Source: Methylocystis heyeri
GTDB taxonomy: Bacteria; Pseudomonadota; Alphaproteobacteria; Rhizobiales; Beijerinckiaceae
DNA length: 64,000 nucleotides
Direction of reading: 5' to 3'
Assembly: GCF_004802635.2 (NCBI RefSeq)
Contig: NZ_CP046052.1
Span: 372,001-436,000 of the forward strand
Part shown: positions 1 to 7,736 of the stretch, in pieces
How positions within the stretch are numbered: the first letter of the stretch is position 1
How the letters are laid out: each line of letters opens with the position of its first letter
The notes under the pieces: generated by a model
The model's database searches: none
Told to the model about the DNA's origin: nothing
The model's input: only the letters and a program-made list of their open reading frames with translations
Translations under genes and position numbers: made by a program

Positions 1-31
1 TGTCTTCCGAAAGAAGATCGAGCCAGCTCAT
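1..31 (-). CDS. Start of a gene cut by the window edge, coupled to the RNA ligase gene
   Basis: Only the first ten codons are visible (MSWLDLLSED, then the window ends). The ATG overlaps the TGA stop of the upstream RNA-ligase-family gene in an ATGA arrangement, so the two are very probably co-transcribed and translationally coupled. The product cannot be identified from this much sequence. In other bacteria, ligases of this kind sit beside end-processing or ATPase proteins, but that is context and not something visible here. Confidence 0.5.
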   Translation of the reverse strand, partial: MSWLDLLSED

Positions 32-822
32 GCGTCGGCCCCTTCGAAAATATCGACTTCCGGCGCCAGGCCGTTGGGGAGGATCGGCCGGTCCTGCCAA
101 TGCGAGCCGGAATCCAGGATCGCCTGATGGAAATCGGCGCGCACATATTTGTAGCGGCCGATGACCGTATCCTCGCTCTCGTGCTTGAGATAAATCCCCT
201 CGGCGAGAATGCTGTTCTCCGTCTCGGCGCGAATGCGCGCCGCGTCCAGCCGCGCGCCTTGCGCAGCCTTTTCGAGGTTCTCGCGCCATTGCATGGATTT
301 GTAGAGCGACGGCGCAATGAGGCTGGCGATCTTCGCGCCCTTCGCCATGGGTCCGCGATGCATGACGGGAACAGATATGACGGGAAGCCCGGCGAGCATC
401 TGACGGCGACGCGCCGTCGAAAGGAAAATCTCGCGATCCTTGTCGTAAATATCGAACTCGTGAAAATAATGCGGCAGCAGATCGTAGAACACGGTGTGTT
501 TTGCGAAGCACCATTCGCCATACATCACGAAGCGGCGTTGAAGCAGGCGGCGCAGCCAGTTTTCATGCGTCTGCGCCCATGCTTTGAAGAGATTGAACTG
601 CGTCTCTCGCGGGCCGCCGGAAAGAACATGGCCGCGCGATTGCAAAAGGAGGCGATCCGAAGCGTCGAAGCTTACCGCAGCGTTGGCGCCGTCGAGCTTT
701 TCCTCGAACACGAGAAGGCCGCCTTTAAGGTCGCTGAGCGCGACCTGACCGCTGGTATCGTCTCCGGGTTGAAGACGCGAACCCACCAGATGAGGCGTGC
801 GGGGATATTTGACAAATGACAT
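28..822 (-). CDS. RNA ligase family protein (nucleotidyltransferase)
   Basis: This 264-residue protein carries the motifs of covalent nucleotidyltransferases (ATP-dependent RNA/DNA ligases). Motif I is EKLDG, with the predicted adenylated lysine at K42. A YGEW/FDIYD region around residues 100-125 fits motif III/IIIa, EGIYLK at 208-213 fits motif IV, and RYKYV with K225 fits motif V. It is a catalytic core without an obvious OB-fold or DNA-ligase accessory domain, so strand sealing in RNA repair is more likely than replication-type DNA ligation. The stop overlaps the start of the next gene by 4 bp, suggesting a two-gene cassette. The upstream topA gene is on the same strand but separated by 113 bp and a hairpin. 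Substrate and biological role are inference. Confidence 0.75.
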   Translation of the reverse strand: MSFVKYPRTPHLVGSRLQPGDDTSGQVALSDLKGGLLVFEEKLDGANAAVSFDASDRLLLQSRGHVLSGGPRETQFNLFKAWAQTHENWLRRLLQRRFVMYGEWCFAKHTVFYDLLPHYFHEFDIYDKDREIFLSTARRRQMLAGLPVISVPVMHRGPMAKGAKIASLIAPSLYKSMQWRENLEKAAQGARLDAARIRAETENSILAEGIYLKHESEDTVIGRYKYVRADFHQAILDSGSHWQDRPILPNGLAPEVDIFEGADA

Positions 823-885
823 GGCCCCAACGTCTTCATGAAACAGCGGCTTCGCGTGAGGAAAACACTTTGAACAAGGAATTTG

Positions 886-915
886 GGAGACTTTTCGCTT
901 GAACGAAAAGTCTCC
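886..915 (-). terminator. Perfect 12-bp hairpin after topA
   Basis: The arms ggagacttttcg and cgaaaagtctcc pair perfectly around a 6-base loop just downstream of the topA stop. There is no good U-run on either strand, so this may be a weak terminator or an operator-like palindrome. Confidence 0.45.
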
Positions 916-935
916 GATTGTTCTTCGCGGCGGAG

Positions 936-3821
936 CTACCCCCCCGCCGCCTTTTTCGTCGCCGTTTTTTTGGCGGGAGCCTTTTTCGTCGCCGCTTTCT
1001 TGATCGGTTTTGCGTCGTCGAAGGGCGTCTCGTCGCTATCTTCGATCGCCTTTTTGGGCTTGGCGGCGGCCTTCGCGGCGGGCTTCTTTTTGGCCGGCGC
1101 TTTCTTCTTCACCGGCCCGCCCTTTTCCTCGATGAGGCGGATCGCTTCGTCGAGCGTCACCTCGTCGATGGTCATGCCCTTGGGCAGCGTGGCGTTGACC
1201 TTGCCGTGATTGACATAGGGGCCGAAGCGTCCGGCCCGGACCGTTATGGCGCCGCCCTCAGGGTGCTCGCCCAGCGATTTGCCCCCCGCCGAGCCACCGC
1301 CGCCCGCGGCTTTGGCCGCCAGCATTTCGATCGCCTGCTCCAGAGTGACGGAGGCGGCGTCGGTTCCTTTCGGCAGGGTCGCGTTGACCTTGCCCCAGCT
1401 CACATAGGGGCCGAAGCGCCCGGATTTCACCGAGACGGCGCCGCCCTCGGGGTGATCTCCCAGCGCCCGTCCCGGATCGCTCGTGCGTCCGAAGCGCGAG
1501 CCGCCGCCGCCCGATTCCTTCTCGATGATGAGATCGATCGCGCGATTGCCCCCGATCGTGAGCACGTCTTCGTCGCGGCCGATATTGGCGTAGGTCTTCC
1601 CGTGCTGGACATAGGGGCCGAAGCGGCCGAGACCCGCGACGATGGGCACTCCCGTGGTCGGGTGCTTGGCGACCTCGCGGGGAAGCGACAAGAGCGCGAT
1701 CGCCTGCTGCAGCGTGAGGTCGTCCGGTTTGATGTTCTTGGGCAGCGAGGAGCGCCGGGGCTTTTCGTTGCCGTCTTCCTGTTCGCCTTCCTGCACATAG
1801 GCCCCGAAACGGCCCTCGCGCAGCGTGATTTCCGCGCCGGTTTCGGGGTCCTGGCCCAGAACTTTAACGCCGGGGCGGGCGCTTTCGGCGGCGTCGCCGG
1901 TCGGCGGCGACAGCGTGCGGGTATAGCGGCACTCGGGATAATTCGAGCAGCCGATGAAGGCGCCGTATTTCCCCAGCTTGAGCGAAAGCTTGCCGTTGGA
2001 GCAGGAGGGGCAGGCGCGCGGGTCGCCGCCGTCGGCCTTGGTCGGGAAAATATGCGGGCCCAGGAGGTCGTTCAGGCTGTCGAGCACCTGGGTGGTGCGC
2101 AACTCCTTGGTGCCGTCGACGGCGGCGGAGAAATCCTTCCAGAAATCCCGCAGAACCGCCTTCCAGTCGATCTCGTTGTTGGAGACGCGGTCGAGCTGTT
2201 CCTCGAGATCGGCGGTGAAGTCGAATTCGACGTAGCGGGTGAAGAAGGCCTCGAGAAAGGCCACCACCAGCCGGCCCTTGTCTTCAGGCACGAGGCGCTT
2301 CTTGTCGAGCCGGACATAGTCTCGCTCGCGCAGCACGGCGAGGGTCGAGGCATAGGTCGAGGGACGACCGATCCCGAGCTCCTCCATGCGCTTGACCAGG
2401 GTCGCCTCGGTAAAGCGCGGCGGCGGCTCGGTGAAATGCTGCGTGGCGTCGATCTTGTCTTTTGTGACCGGCTCGCCTTCCGCCATCGCCGGAAGACGGG
2501 CGCTGTCCTCGTCGGCCTCGTCGTCGCGCCCCTCCTGATAGACCTCCAGGAAGCCGGCGAATCTCACCACCTGCCCGGTGGCGCGCAAATCGAGAATGCG
2601 CGAACCCGCCTTCGCCTCGATCTCGACCGTGGTGCGTTCGAGCTCGGCCGATTCCATCTGGCTCGCGATCGTGCGCACCCAGATCAGCTCATAGAGCCTC
2701 GCCTGATCGGCCTCGAGGTATTTGGCGATATGCTTGGGCAGGCGGGAGGCGTCGGTGGGGCGGATCGCCTCATGGGCTTCCTGGGCGTTCTTGGCCTTGG
2801 CCGTGTATTTGCGCGGGGCGTTGGGGACGAAGCGGTCGCCATATTCCTTGGCGATCACCCGGCGGACGCTGGCCACGGCCTCGGGAGCCATGTCGACGCC
2901 GTCGGTTCGCATATAGGTGATGAGGCCGGCGGTTTCGCCGCCGATGTTCACGCCTTCATAGAGGCGCTGCGCGATGCGCATGGTTTGAGCGGGCGCGAGG
3001 CCGAGCTTGCGGGAGGCTTCCTGCTGCAGCGTGGAGGTGGTGAAAGGCGCGTAAGGATGGCGCTTCACCGGCTTCGATTCCACGGAGCGGACGGTGAAAC
3101 CCGCAGCGTCGAGCGCCTTCTTGAACGCCTGCGCCTCCTCGCCCTGGCCGATGTCGAGGCGGGCGATCTTCTTGCCGTCGGCGCCGACGAGGCGGGCGGT
3201 GAAGGGCTCTCCGGCCCGCGTCTTCAGATGCGCGACCAACGACCAATATTCGCGCGCGATGAATTTCTCGATCTCCAGCTCGCGGTCGCAGACCAGCCGC
3301 AGCGCCACCGATTGGACGCGGCCGGCCGAGCGCGCGCCGGGGAGCTTGCGCCAGAGCACGGGAGACAGGGTGAAGCCGACCAGATAATCCAGCGCCCGGC
3401 GCGCGAGATAGGCGTCGACCAGGGCCTGGTCGATCTGGCGGGGATGGGCCATCGCCTCCTTGATGGCGTCCTTGGTGACGGCGTTGAACACGACGCGCTC
3501 GATGGCCTTGTCCTTCAAGGCGCGCTTCTTGTTCAATATGTCGAGCAGATGCCAGGAGATGGCCTCGCCTTCGCGATCCGGGTCGGTCGCCAGGATGACC
3601 CTGTCGGCCTTTTTCACCTGTTCCGCGATCGCCGCCACGCGCTTGGCGCCCTTGGCGTCCATCTCCCAGATCATGGCGAAGTCGTCTTCGGGATCGACCG
3701 ACCCGTCCTTCGGCGGAAGGTCGCGGACGTGGCCGTAGCAGGCGATCACGCTGTAATCCCGGCCGAGATATTTATTGATCGTTTCAGCCTTGGTCGCCGA
3801 TTCGACAATGACGACGTTCAT
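936..3821 (-). CDS. topA: DNA topoisomerase I
   Basis: Type IA topoisomerase of 961 residues that relaxes negative supercoils through a 5'-phosphotyrosine intermediate. The TOPRIM domain is at the N-terminus (MNVVIVESATKAE, with the acidic DPDREGE at 80-86), and the active-site tyrosine is Y303 in GLITYMRTDG. After the core comes a four-cysteine zinc-ribbon near residue 600 (CPSC...CSNYPEC), then four topoisomerase C-terminal repeats marked by GRFGAYV/GRFGPYV, then a lysine/alanine tail rich in KKAPAKK-like units that should bind DNA nonspecifically. The start ATG at 3821 is at the very beginning of the conserved TOPRIM strand. Length and architecture match alphaproteobacterial TopA. Confidence 0.97.
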   Translation of the reverse strand: MNVVIVESATKAETINKYLGRDYSVIACYGHVRDLPPKDGSVDPEDDFAMIWEMDAKGAKRVAAIAEQVKKADRVILATDPDREGEAISWHLLDILNKKRALKDKAIERVVFNAVTKDAIKEAMAHPRQIDQALVDAYLARRALDYLVGFTLSPVLWRKLPGARSAGRVQSVALRLVCDRELEIEKFIAREYWSLVAHLKTRAGEPFTARLVGADGKKIARLDIGQGEEAQAFKKALDAAGFTVRSVESKPVKRHPYAPFTTSTLQQEASRKLGLAPAQTMRIAQRLYEGVNIGGETAGLITYMRTDGVDMAPEAVASVRRVIAKEYGDRFVPNAPRKYTAKAKNAQEAHEAIRPTDASRLPKHIAKYLEADQARLYELIWVRTIASQMESAELERTTVEIEAKAGSRILDLRATGQVVRFAGFLEVYQEGRDDEADEDSARLPAMAEGEPVTKDKIDATQHFTEPPPRFTEATLVKRMEELGIGRPSTYASTLAVLRERDYVRLDKKRLVPEDKGRLVVAFLEAFFTRYVEFDFTADLEEQLDRVSNNEIDWKAVLRDFWKDFSAAVDGTKELRTTQVLDSLNDLLGPHIFPTKADGGDPRACPSCSNGKLSLKLGKYGAFIGCSNYPECRYTRTLSPPTGDAAESARPGVKVLGQDPETGAEITLREGRFGAYVQEGEQEDGNEKPRRSSLPKNIKPDDLTLQQAIALLSLPREVAKHPTTGVPIVAGLGRFGPYVQHGKTYANIGRDEDVLTIGGNRAIDLIIEKESGGGGSRFGRTSDPGRALGDHPEGGAVSVKSGRFGPYVSWGKVNATLPKGTDAASVTLEQAIEMLAAKAAGGGGSAGGKSLGEHPEGGAITVRAGRFGPYVNHGKVNATLPKGMTIDEVTLDEAIRLIEEKGGPVKKKAPAKKKPAAKAAAKPKKAIEDSDETPFDDAKPIKKAATKKAPAKKTATKKAAGG

Positions 3822-4140
3822 TTCAGCCCATCCTCAGAGGTTCGCCTCCAGCCGCAATAAAAGTTCCGCCAGGAGCGGAGCCCGCGGAGGCGACCGGCCG
3901 GGAAAATGGTCAAGCGAGCCGCCGGTGTCAAATCGGGCTTGGTGACGCGCCTGCAAAAAGGGGGCGTCGCGCGCCGGCAAAGGCTTGGCTTTTTTTATTT
4001 TACCGGAGCGAACCCGCGTCCGGGCGGGGCCTCGCGCCGCGCGCCGGCGGGTGATTGGATTTTGGCGCGCGGACAGCCTTGCTCCCGGACGAAGGCTCCT
4101 GTATAGCCGCTGGCGCTGCGTCGGCGTCGACTCGGCGAGA
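3822..4140. other. Intergenic region between topA and tRNA-Cys
   Basis: No convincing gene in 319 bp. It should hold the topA promoter (leftward) and the tRNA-Cys promoter (rightward). A T-rich tract near 3988-4003 stands out in otherwise GC-rich sequence. Open frames crossing it also run through the tRNA and show no family features. Confidence 0.5.
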
Positions 4141-4214
4141 GGCCTCGTGGCGGAGTGGCTACGCAGAGGACTGCAAATCCTTGTACGGGGGTTCGATTCC
4201 CTCCGAGGCCTCCA
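4141..4214 (+). tRNA. tRNA-Cys (GCA)
   Basis: Full cloverleaf. The acceptor stem GGCCTCG pairs with CGAGGCC, the anticodon loop is CTGCAAA with anticodon GCA, and the T-loop is GTTCGATTC. The discriminator is U, as expected for cysteine tRNAs, and the 3' CCA is encoded. No attachment-site repeat or integrase was seen beside it. Confidence 0.97.
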
Positions 4215-4487
4215 ATTGGAATTCGCTTTATCTACAAGCTTTTGAGGCAATGCGTTCATTCGGCCCCACTGCGCCGGGAAAAGCAGTCGCTACAAAACTC
4301 CGGCGCCTGCGCTAGGTGGGGTTGCGCGCAATCAGGCGTTGCGCGATTGTTCGAACTGAAGTGAAACGACATCGGTTTGGCTCCTTCACGTCGCCGCAGC
4401 CGTTCTCACTCGCGATCGGGTTGCTGGATCACGCGTCTCGAACGGGTAGGTTCGGTCCGCTTCGGCGACGCTTCAGGGAGTGTGGAA

Positions 4488-4835
4488 ATGCGCAAGCTCT
4501 CAGTTGCGGGCCTCGCCGCGGTCGCCTTGACGGCGCTGGCGGCGACGAGTTTCTCCGACGCCGCGGTCGCTGGGCCGATCACCGTCTTGAGCGCAGAGAA
4601 AATTGCGCCCGATTCCCCGACGACGCCGGTCTATTACCGCTCCTATTGCGGCAGGCCTTATGTCCGGCATTGGCGCTATCGGCATTATACCGCCTGCGGA
4701 ACCTGCACTCCCGTCCATGGATACGGATACAGCTATCCATCCGATCGTCAGTATGGCTGGGATCTCGCCGCGCCGGTGGCGGCTGCGGCCGATGTCGCGG
4801 CCTTCCCTTTCGCCGCGCTTTTCGGCGGGTGGTGA
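4488..4835 (+). CDS. Small secreted Tyr/Arg-rich protein
   Basis: Hypothetical protein of 115 residues. I chose the ATG at 4488 because a GGAG ribosome site lies just upstream and translation then opens with a clean signal peptide (MRKLSVAGLAAVALTALAAT, cleavage probably after an Ala-rich stretch near residue 30). Longer upstream in-frame starts add only Arg-rich sequence. The mature part has a YYRSYCGRPYVRHWRYRHY-type aromatic/basic segment with two nearby cysteine pairs, then an Ala/Phe-rich end. Short exported proteins of this composition are common in Hyphomicrobiales and have no assigned function. It follows tRNA-Cys with about 270 bp between them. Confidence 0.65.
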   Translation: MRKLSVAGLAAVALTALAATSFSDAAVAGPITVLSAEKIAPDSPTTPVYYRSYCGRPYVRHWRYRHYTACGTCTPVHGYGYSYPSDRQYGWDLAAPVAAAADVAAFPFAALFGGW

Positions 4836-5062
4836 AACCTTCGATTAACCCATGGCTTACGGTAAATACGTAGCCTTGCCGAAAATCCGCGCGGCCTGCG
4901 GCCTCGTCGGCTGCGGGCCGTTTCATTGCCGGCGGAATTGGTTTAAGCGTTCCCCGATCTGACGCTCTTGCGCGCGCTTATGCCGCAGGGGCGTGAGCGA
5001 CCATTCGGGCGCGCGGCCGGCTGGCTGGCCATGCGCGACGCGCCCTTTTTCTGGGAGAAACC

Positions 5063-5269
5063 ATGACTGCCAACGCCATTGTAACTTTTGCCCAGGACCG
5101 GCTGGACGCGGCCCGTCGCGAGATCCGCGAAGCCGTGATCGATTTTTCCGTTCCGGACGAGAAACTGCTCGAGCTTCGCGCCAATGCGCGGCAGGCCTAT
5201 GAGGAACTCCGCAACCTCGACGCCAAGGCCGCGAAGCCGGGTCCGTTTTCGTTCCTGAAGCTGTGGTGA
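5063..5269 (+). CDS. Small helical protein of unknown function
   Basis: A 68-residue protein with a good ribosome site (GGGAGA, 5-6 bases before the ATG). The sequence is highly charged and predicted almost wholly helical (RLDAARREIREAV, then EKLLELRANARQAYEEL), ending in a hydrophobic FSFLKLW. No family recognised. A GC-rich hairpin follows directly, suggesting it is its own transcription unit ahead of pgsA. Confidence 0.6.
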   Translation: MTANAIVTFAQDRLDAARREIREAVIDFSVPDEKLLELRANARQAYEELRNLDAKAAKPGPFSFLKLW

Positions 5270-5275
5270 GCCACG

Positions 5276-5317
5276 CCGCCCAGCCGCCATGGGGCGGCTG
5301 GGCCGGCGCGCGTTTTT
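5276..5317 (+). terminator. Likely intrinsic terminator after the 68-aa gene
   Basis: An 11-bp perfect stem, gcccagccgcc with ggcggctgggc, is followed after about 9 bases by TTTTT. The gap to the U-run makes it less than ideal. Confidence 0.45.
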
Positions 5318-5442
5318 GCGTCTCGCCGCGGTCTTTATCCCCTTCGCGCCGGGGCTCGCGCGCCTGTTCGGTCCATCCCGGTCGCTGCGGTAAAGTTATT
5401 CTACTATTGACAAAGCCGGGGGCGGACCTATTCCCTTTTCTC

Positions 5443-6045
5443 ATGTCCGAGACGGCTTTTCCCAGACGGCGCATGCGCCACGCTCTCGCCCTGCCGAACC
5501 TGCTCACTTACGGCAGGTTAGTGGCGGTCCCTGTCGTCGCTCTGCTTTTGCAATGGCCGCAGGAGCATTGGATGCGCTGGGCTGCGCTCGGCGTCTTCAC
5601 GGTCGCCTGCATAACCGACTTCTTCGACGGCTATCTGGCCAGGATATGGAAACAGCAGTCGCCCCTTGGGCAGATGCTCGACCCCATCGCGGATAAGCTG
5701 CTGGTCGCCACCACGCTCCTCGCCGTCTCGGCCAACCAGACCCTTACGGGCTGGACCATCTGGGCCGCGATCATCATCCTGTGCCGCGAGATCCTGGTTT
5801 CCGGCCTGCGCGAATATCTCGCCGACCTCAAGGTGCCCTTGCCGGTGAGCGCCGTCGCGAAATGGAAGACCACCGTGCAGATGTTTGCGCTGGGCTTTTA
5901 TATCGCCGGTCCCGCCGGTGAAGTCGTATTGCCGGGAACCGTCGCCATCGGCGCCGTGCTGCTGTGGATCGCGGCCGTGCTCACGCTCTATACCGCCGCC
6001 GACTATCTGATCGCCGGATGGCCGCATTTCGGGGACGAGGAGTGA
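5443..6045 (+). CDS. pgsA: CDP-diacylglycerol--glycerol-3-phosphate 3-phosphatidyltransferase
   Basis: Makes phosphatidylglycerophosphate from CDP-diacylglycerol and glycerol-3-phosphate at the inner membrane, the committed step to phosphatidylglycerol and cardiolipin. The CDP-alcohol phosphotransferase signature is complete: DFFDGYLAR, then eight residues to G, then D and D in LGQMLDPIADK. There are four to six hydrophobic segments, and NLLTYGRL opens the conserved domain. The ATG at 5443 gives a 200-residue protein of normal size. A frame open further upstream encodes low-quality Arg/Ser-rich sequence and overlaps the preceding terminator. The stop overlaps the moaD start (TGATG), the common alphaproteobacterial pgsA-moaD-moaE arrangement. 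Confidence 0.95.
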   Translation: MSETAFPRRRMRHALALPNLLTYGRLVAVPVVALLLQWPQEHWMRWAALGVFTVACITDFFDGYLARIWKQQSPLGQMLDPIADKLLVATTLLAVSANQTLTGWTIWAAIIILCREILVSGLREYLADLKVPLPVSAVAKWKTTVQMFALGFYIAGPAGEVVLPGTVAIGAVLLWIAAVLTLYTAADYLIAGWPHFGDEE

Positions 6046-6296
6046 TGCGCGCGGTCTATTTCGCCTCGGTGCGCGAGAGAATCGGGGTTACCGAGGAAGA
6101 CATCGACCCGCCGGCCGAAGTGGCCACGGTCGCGCAGCTCATCGACTGGCTGGCCGGCCGCGGCGAAGGCTATGCGGCGGCTTTCGCCAATTCGAAAACC
6201 ATCAGGGCCGCCATCGACAAGGCTCATGCGCGCCCGGATTCGCCGATCTCCGCCGCGCGGGAGGTGGCTTTTTTCCCGCCCATGACGGGGGGATGA
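6045..6296 (+). CDS. moaD: Molybdopterin synthase sulfur carrier subunit
   Basis: Ubiquitin-like small subunit of molybdopterin synthase, 83 residues. It carries sulfur as a C-terminal thiocarboxylate and hands it to precursor Z with MoaE. The sequence starts MRAVYFASVRERIG, as in MoaD, and ends in the obligatory Gly-Gly (FPPMTGG). The start overlaps the pgsA stop by one base and the stop overlaps the moaE start in an ATGA, so the three genes are coupled. Confidence 0.94.
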   Translation: MRAVYFASVRERIGVTEEDIDPPAEVATVAQLIDWLAGRGEGYAAAFANSKTIRAAIDKAHARPDSPISAAREVAFFPPMTGG

Positions 6297-6769
6297 AAAT
6301 GCCCGCGCCTGAAGTGCGCGTGACGTCCGAACCTTTCGATGCAGCGCGCGAAGAAGCCTTGCTGATCGAAGGGCGGCGCGACATCGGCGCCCTCGTCTCC
6401 TTTACCGGATTGTGCCGCGACGAGGCCGGAACGCTCGATGCGCTCGAGCTCGAACATTATCCCGGCATGGCGGAGCAGGAGATAGCGGCGGTCGCCGGCG
6501 AGGCGCTCGCCCGCTGGCCCTTGCAGGGACTGACCATCATCCACCGCTACGGCCTGATCCGGCCGGGAGAAAAGATCGTCCTGGTCGTCGTCGCGGCGAG
6601 CCATCGCGGCGAAGCCTTCCAGGCGGCCGAATTCCTGATGGATTTTCTTAAAACACGCGCCCCTTTCTGGAAGAAGGAGCACCGCGCCGACGGTCGTCCG
6701 GGAGACTGGGTCGAGGCCAAGGCCTGCGACGACGAGGCCGCCGACCGCTGGAGCCAAAACCGCAGTTAG
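6293..6769 (+). CDS. moaE: Molybdopterin synthase catalytic subunit
   Basis: Large subunit of molybdopterin synthase, 158 residues. It converts cyclic pyranopterin monophosphate to molybdopterin using the MoaD thiocarboxylate. Family motifs are visible: GALVSFTGLCRD near the N-terminus, the LELEHYPGMAE segment, IIHRYG, SHRGEAFQAAEFLMD, and the catalytic lysine region FWKKE. It overlaps moaD by 4 bp. A strong AT-rich palindrome lies directly after the stop. Confidence 0.95.
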   Translation: MKMPAPEVRVTSEPFDAAREEALLIEGRRDIGALVSFTGLCRDEAGTLDALELEHYPGMAEQEIAAVAGEALARWPLQGLTIIHRYGLIRPGEKIVLVVVAASHRGEAFQAAEFLMDFLKTRAPFWKKEHRADGRPGDWVEAKACDDEAADRWSQNRS

Positions 6770-6771
6770 AG

Positions 6772-6803
6772 TGTTTTCATGTTTCATTAAAAACATGAAA
6801 ACA
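6772..6803. terminator. 13-bp perfect AT-rich palindrome between convergent genes
   Basis: tgttttcatgttt pairs with aaacatgaaaaca around a 6-base loop, immediately after moaE and facing the convergent Yip1 gene. It could terminate in both directions, or belong to the adjacent dispersed repeat. Confidence 0.55.
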
Positions 6804-6812
6804 TTCAAAAAT

Positions 6813-6872
6813 TTCTGTTTTGACGCGTTTCCCACGCCGAACCGGCGTCCACTTCGGCTGGAAACGCTCTAA
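6813..6872. repeat. Dispersed intergenic repeat (gagcgtttcc type)
   Basis: On the minus strand it begins agagcgtttccagccgaag, contains the palindromic core cgccggttcggcg, and ends gggaaacgcgtcaaaaca. Repeats of this wording are widespread between genes in Hyphomicrobiales genomes (recall, not a search). It ends at the stop codon of the convergent Yip1-family gene. Confidence 0.6.
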
Positions 6873-7456
6873 TTCGTAAACGCCGTCCACGGAACCGCGA
6901 GGCGGACGATCCAGGCGTGAAGCGCGCTGGTCGCGACCGAAAGCACCAGAACAGTCAAGGACAGGACGTCCGCGTGGTCCCTGGGGCATTTCATCATGCG
7001 CGGCAGGCCGTAATAAAAGACATAAAGGCCGTAAAAGCCCACGATGTCGACCCATCGCAGCCCGGGAATGAGGCCGAAGGCGGAAGCCAGCCATGCGGGC
7101 GTGTAGGAATAGGCGGCGAGCGTGAGCGCCCGCTTGTCGTCCGTCTTGCCGTCGAAATAGGGGGCGATCATCGAAATGACGAAGGCCACCAGATAAAGCA
7201 TCGGCAGGCTGAGCAGATACTGGAAACCGGCGCGCACCAGTCCGCCTGTGAGCGAAATTTGCTCCACGCCATGCGCGGCCGCCCGCGGAACGCCGAAAAA
7301 ATACGCGCTGAGACAGCTGGCGAAGGGCGGAATCAACGCGAGATAAACGATGTATTCGCGATAGAGATCGAGAACGCTCTTATCCTCGGCCTCGATGATC
7401 TCCCATTCTTCCTTGGGAGAGAGAATGAGTCCGCGAATGCGTCGCGCGATATTCAT
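6869..7456 (-). CDS. Yip1-family multi-pass membrane protein
   Basis: A 195-residue inner-membrane protein of the bacterial Yip1/YIF1 domain family, function unknown. I chose the ATG at 7456 because it gives the usual family opening (MNIARRIRGLILSPKEEWEII), preceded by an AGGAACGGCAGG stretch. The frame is open further upstream, but that sequence is Arg-rich and not protein-like. About five hydrophobic segments follow (IVYLALIPPFASCLSAYFFG, then FQYLLSLPMLYLVAFVI, and others), with the family's SLTAAYSYTPAWLA-like middle segment seen as LTLAAYSYTPAWLAS. It is convergent with moaE and divergent from the next gene. Confidence 0.8.
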   Translation of the reverse strand: MNIARRIRGLILSPKEEWEIIEAEDKSVLDLYREYIVYLALIPPFASCLSAYFFGVPRAAAHGVEQISLTGGLVRAGFQYLLSLPMLYLVAFVISMIAPYFDGKTDDKRALTLAAYSYTPAWLASAFGLIPGLRWVDIVGFYGLYVFYYGLPRMMKCPRDHADVLSLTVLVLSVATSALHAWIVRLAVPWTAFTN

Positions 7457-7736
7457 GCCTGCCGTTCCTGCCGTCCTTGCGCCCGCATGGGGCGCCTCGA
7501 GCGACGATGAAAATCGCCGAAGACCAAAGCGCGCGTCCTTGTCGCGGAAGCTCCACGAACCTTGGATGAGCCGCGCCCTAAAGCGCGGCCTCTGGAGAGA
7601 CGCGAGCGGAAACCTAGTCGAACGCGCAATTTCCGCAAGGGGCTTGCGAGGGAGGCCGCGCTGTGCGAGGGAAAGCCGCATCTCCCGGCCAGCCTGATCC
7701 ACGCTTGCGAGCTGGCGCCTAAACCTGGTTGGCCGC

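Noticed and set aside
918-3860. Long rightward open frame (980 codons) opposite topA
   Set aside because: It is the antisense of the complete topA gene, with Arg/Gly/Leu-rich GC-driven sequence and no family features.
4141-4214. tRNA-Cys and tRNA-Val as phage attachment sites
   Set aside because: No integrase or direct repeat of a tRNA 3' end was found near either gene.
3834-4259. 141-codon minus-strand frame near topA
   Set aside because: It runs through tRNA-Cys and has no recognisable protein features.
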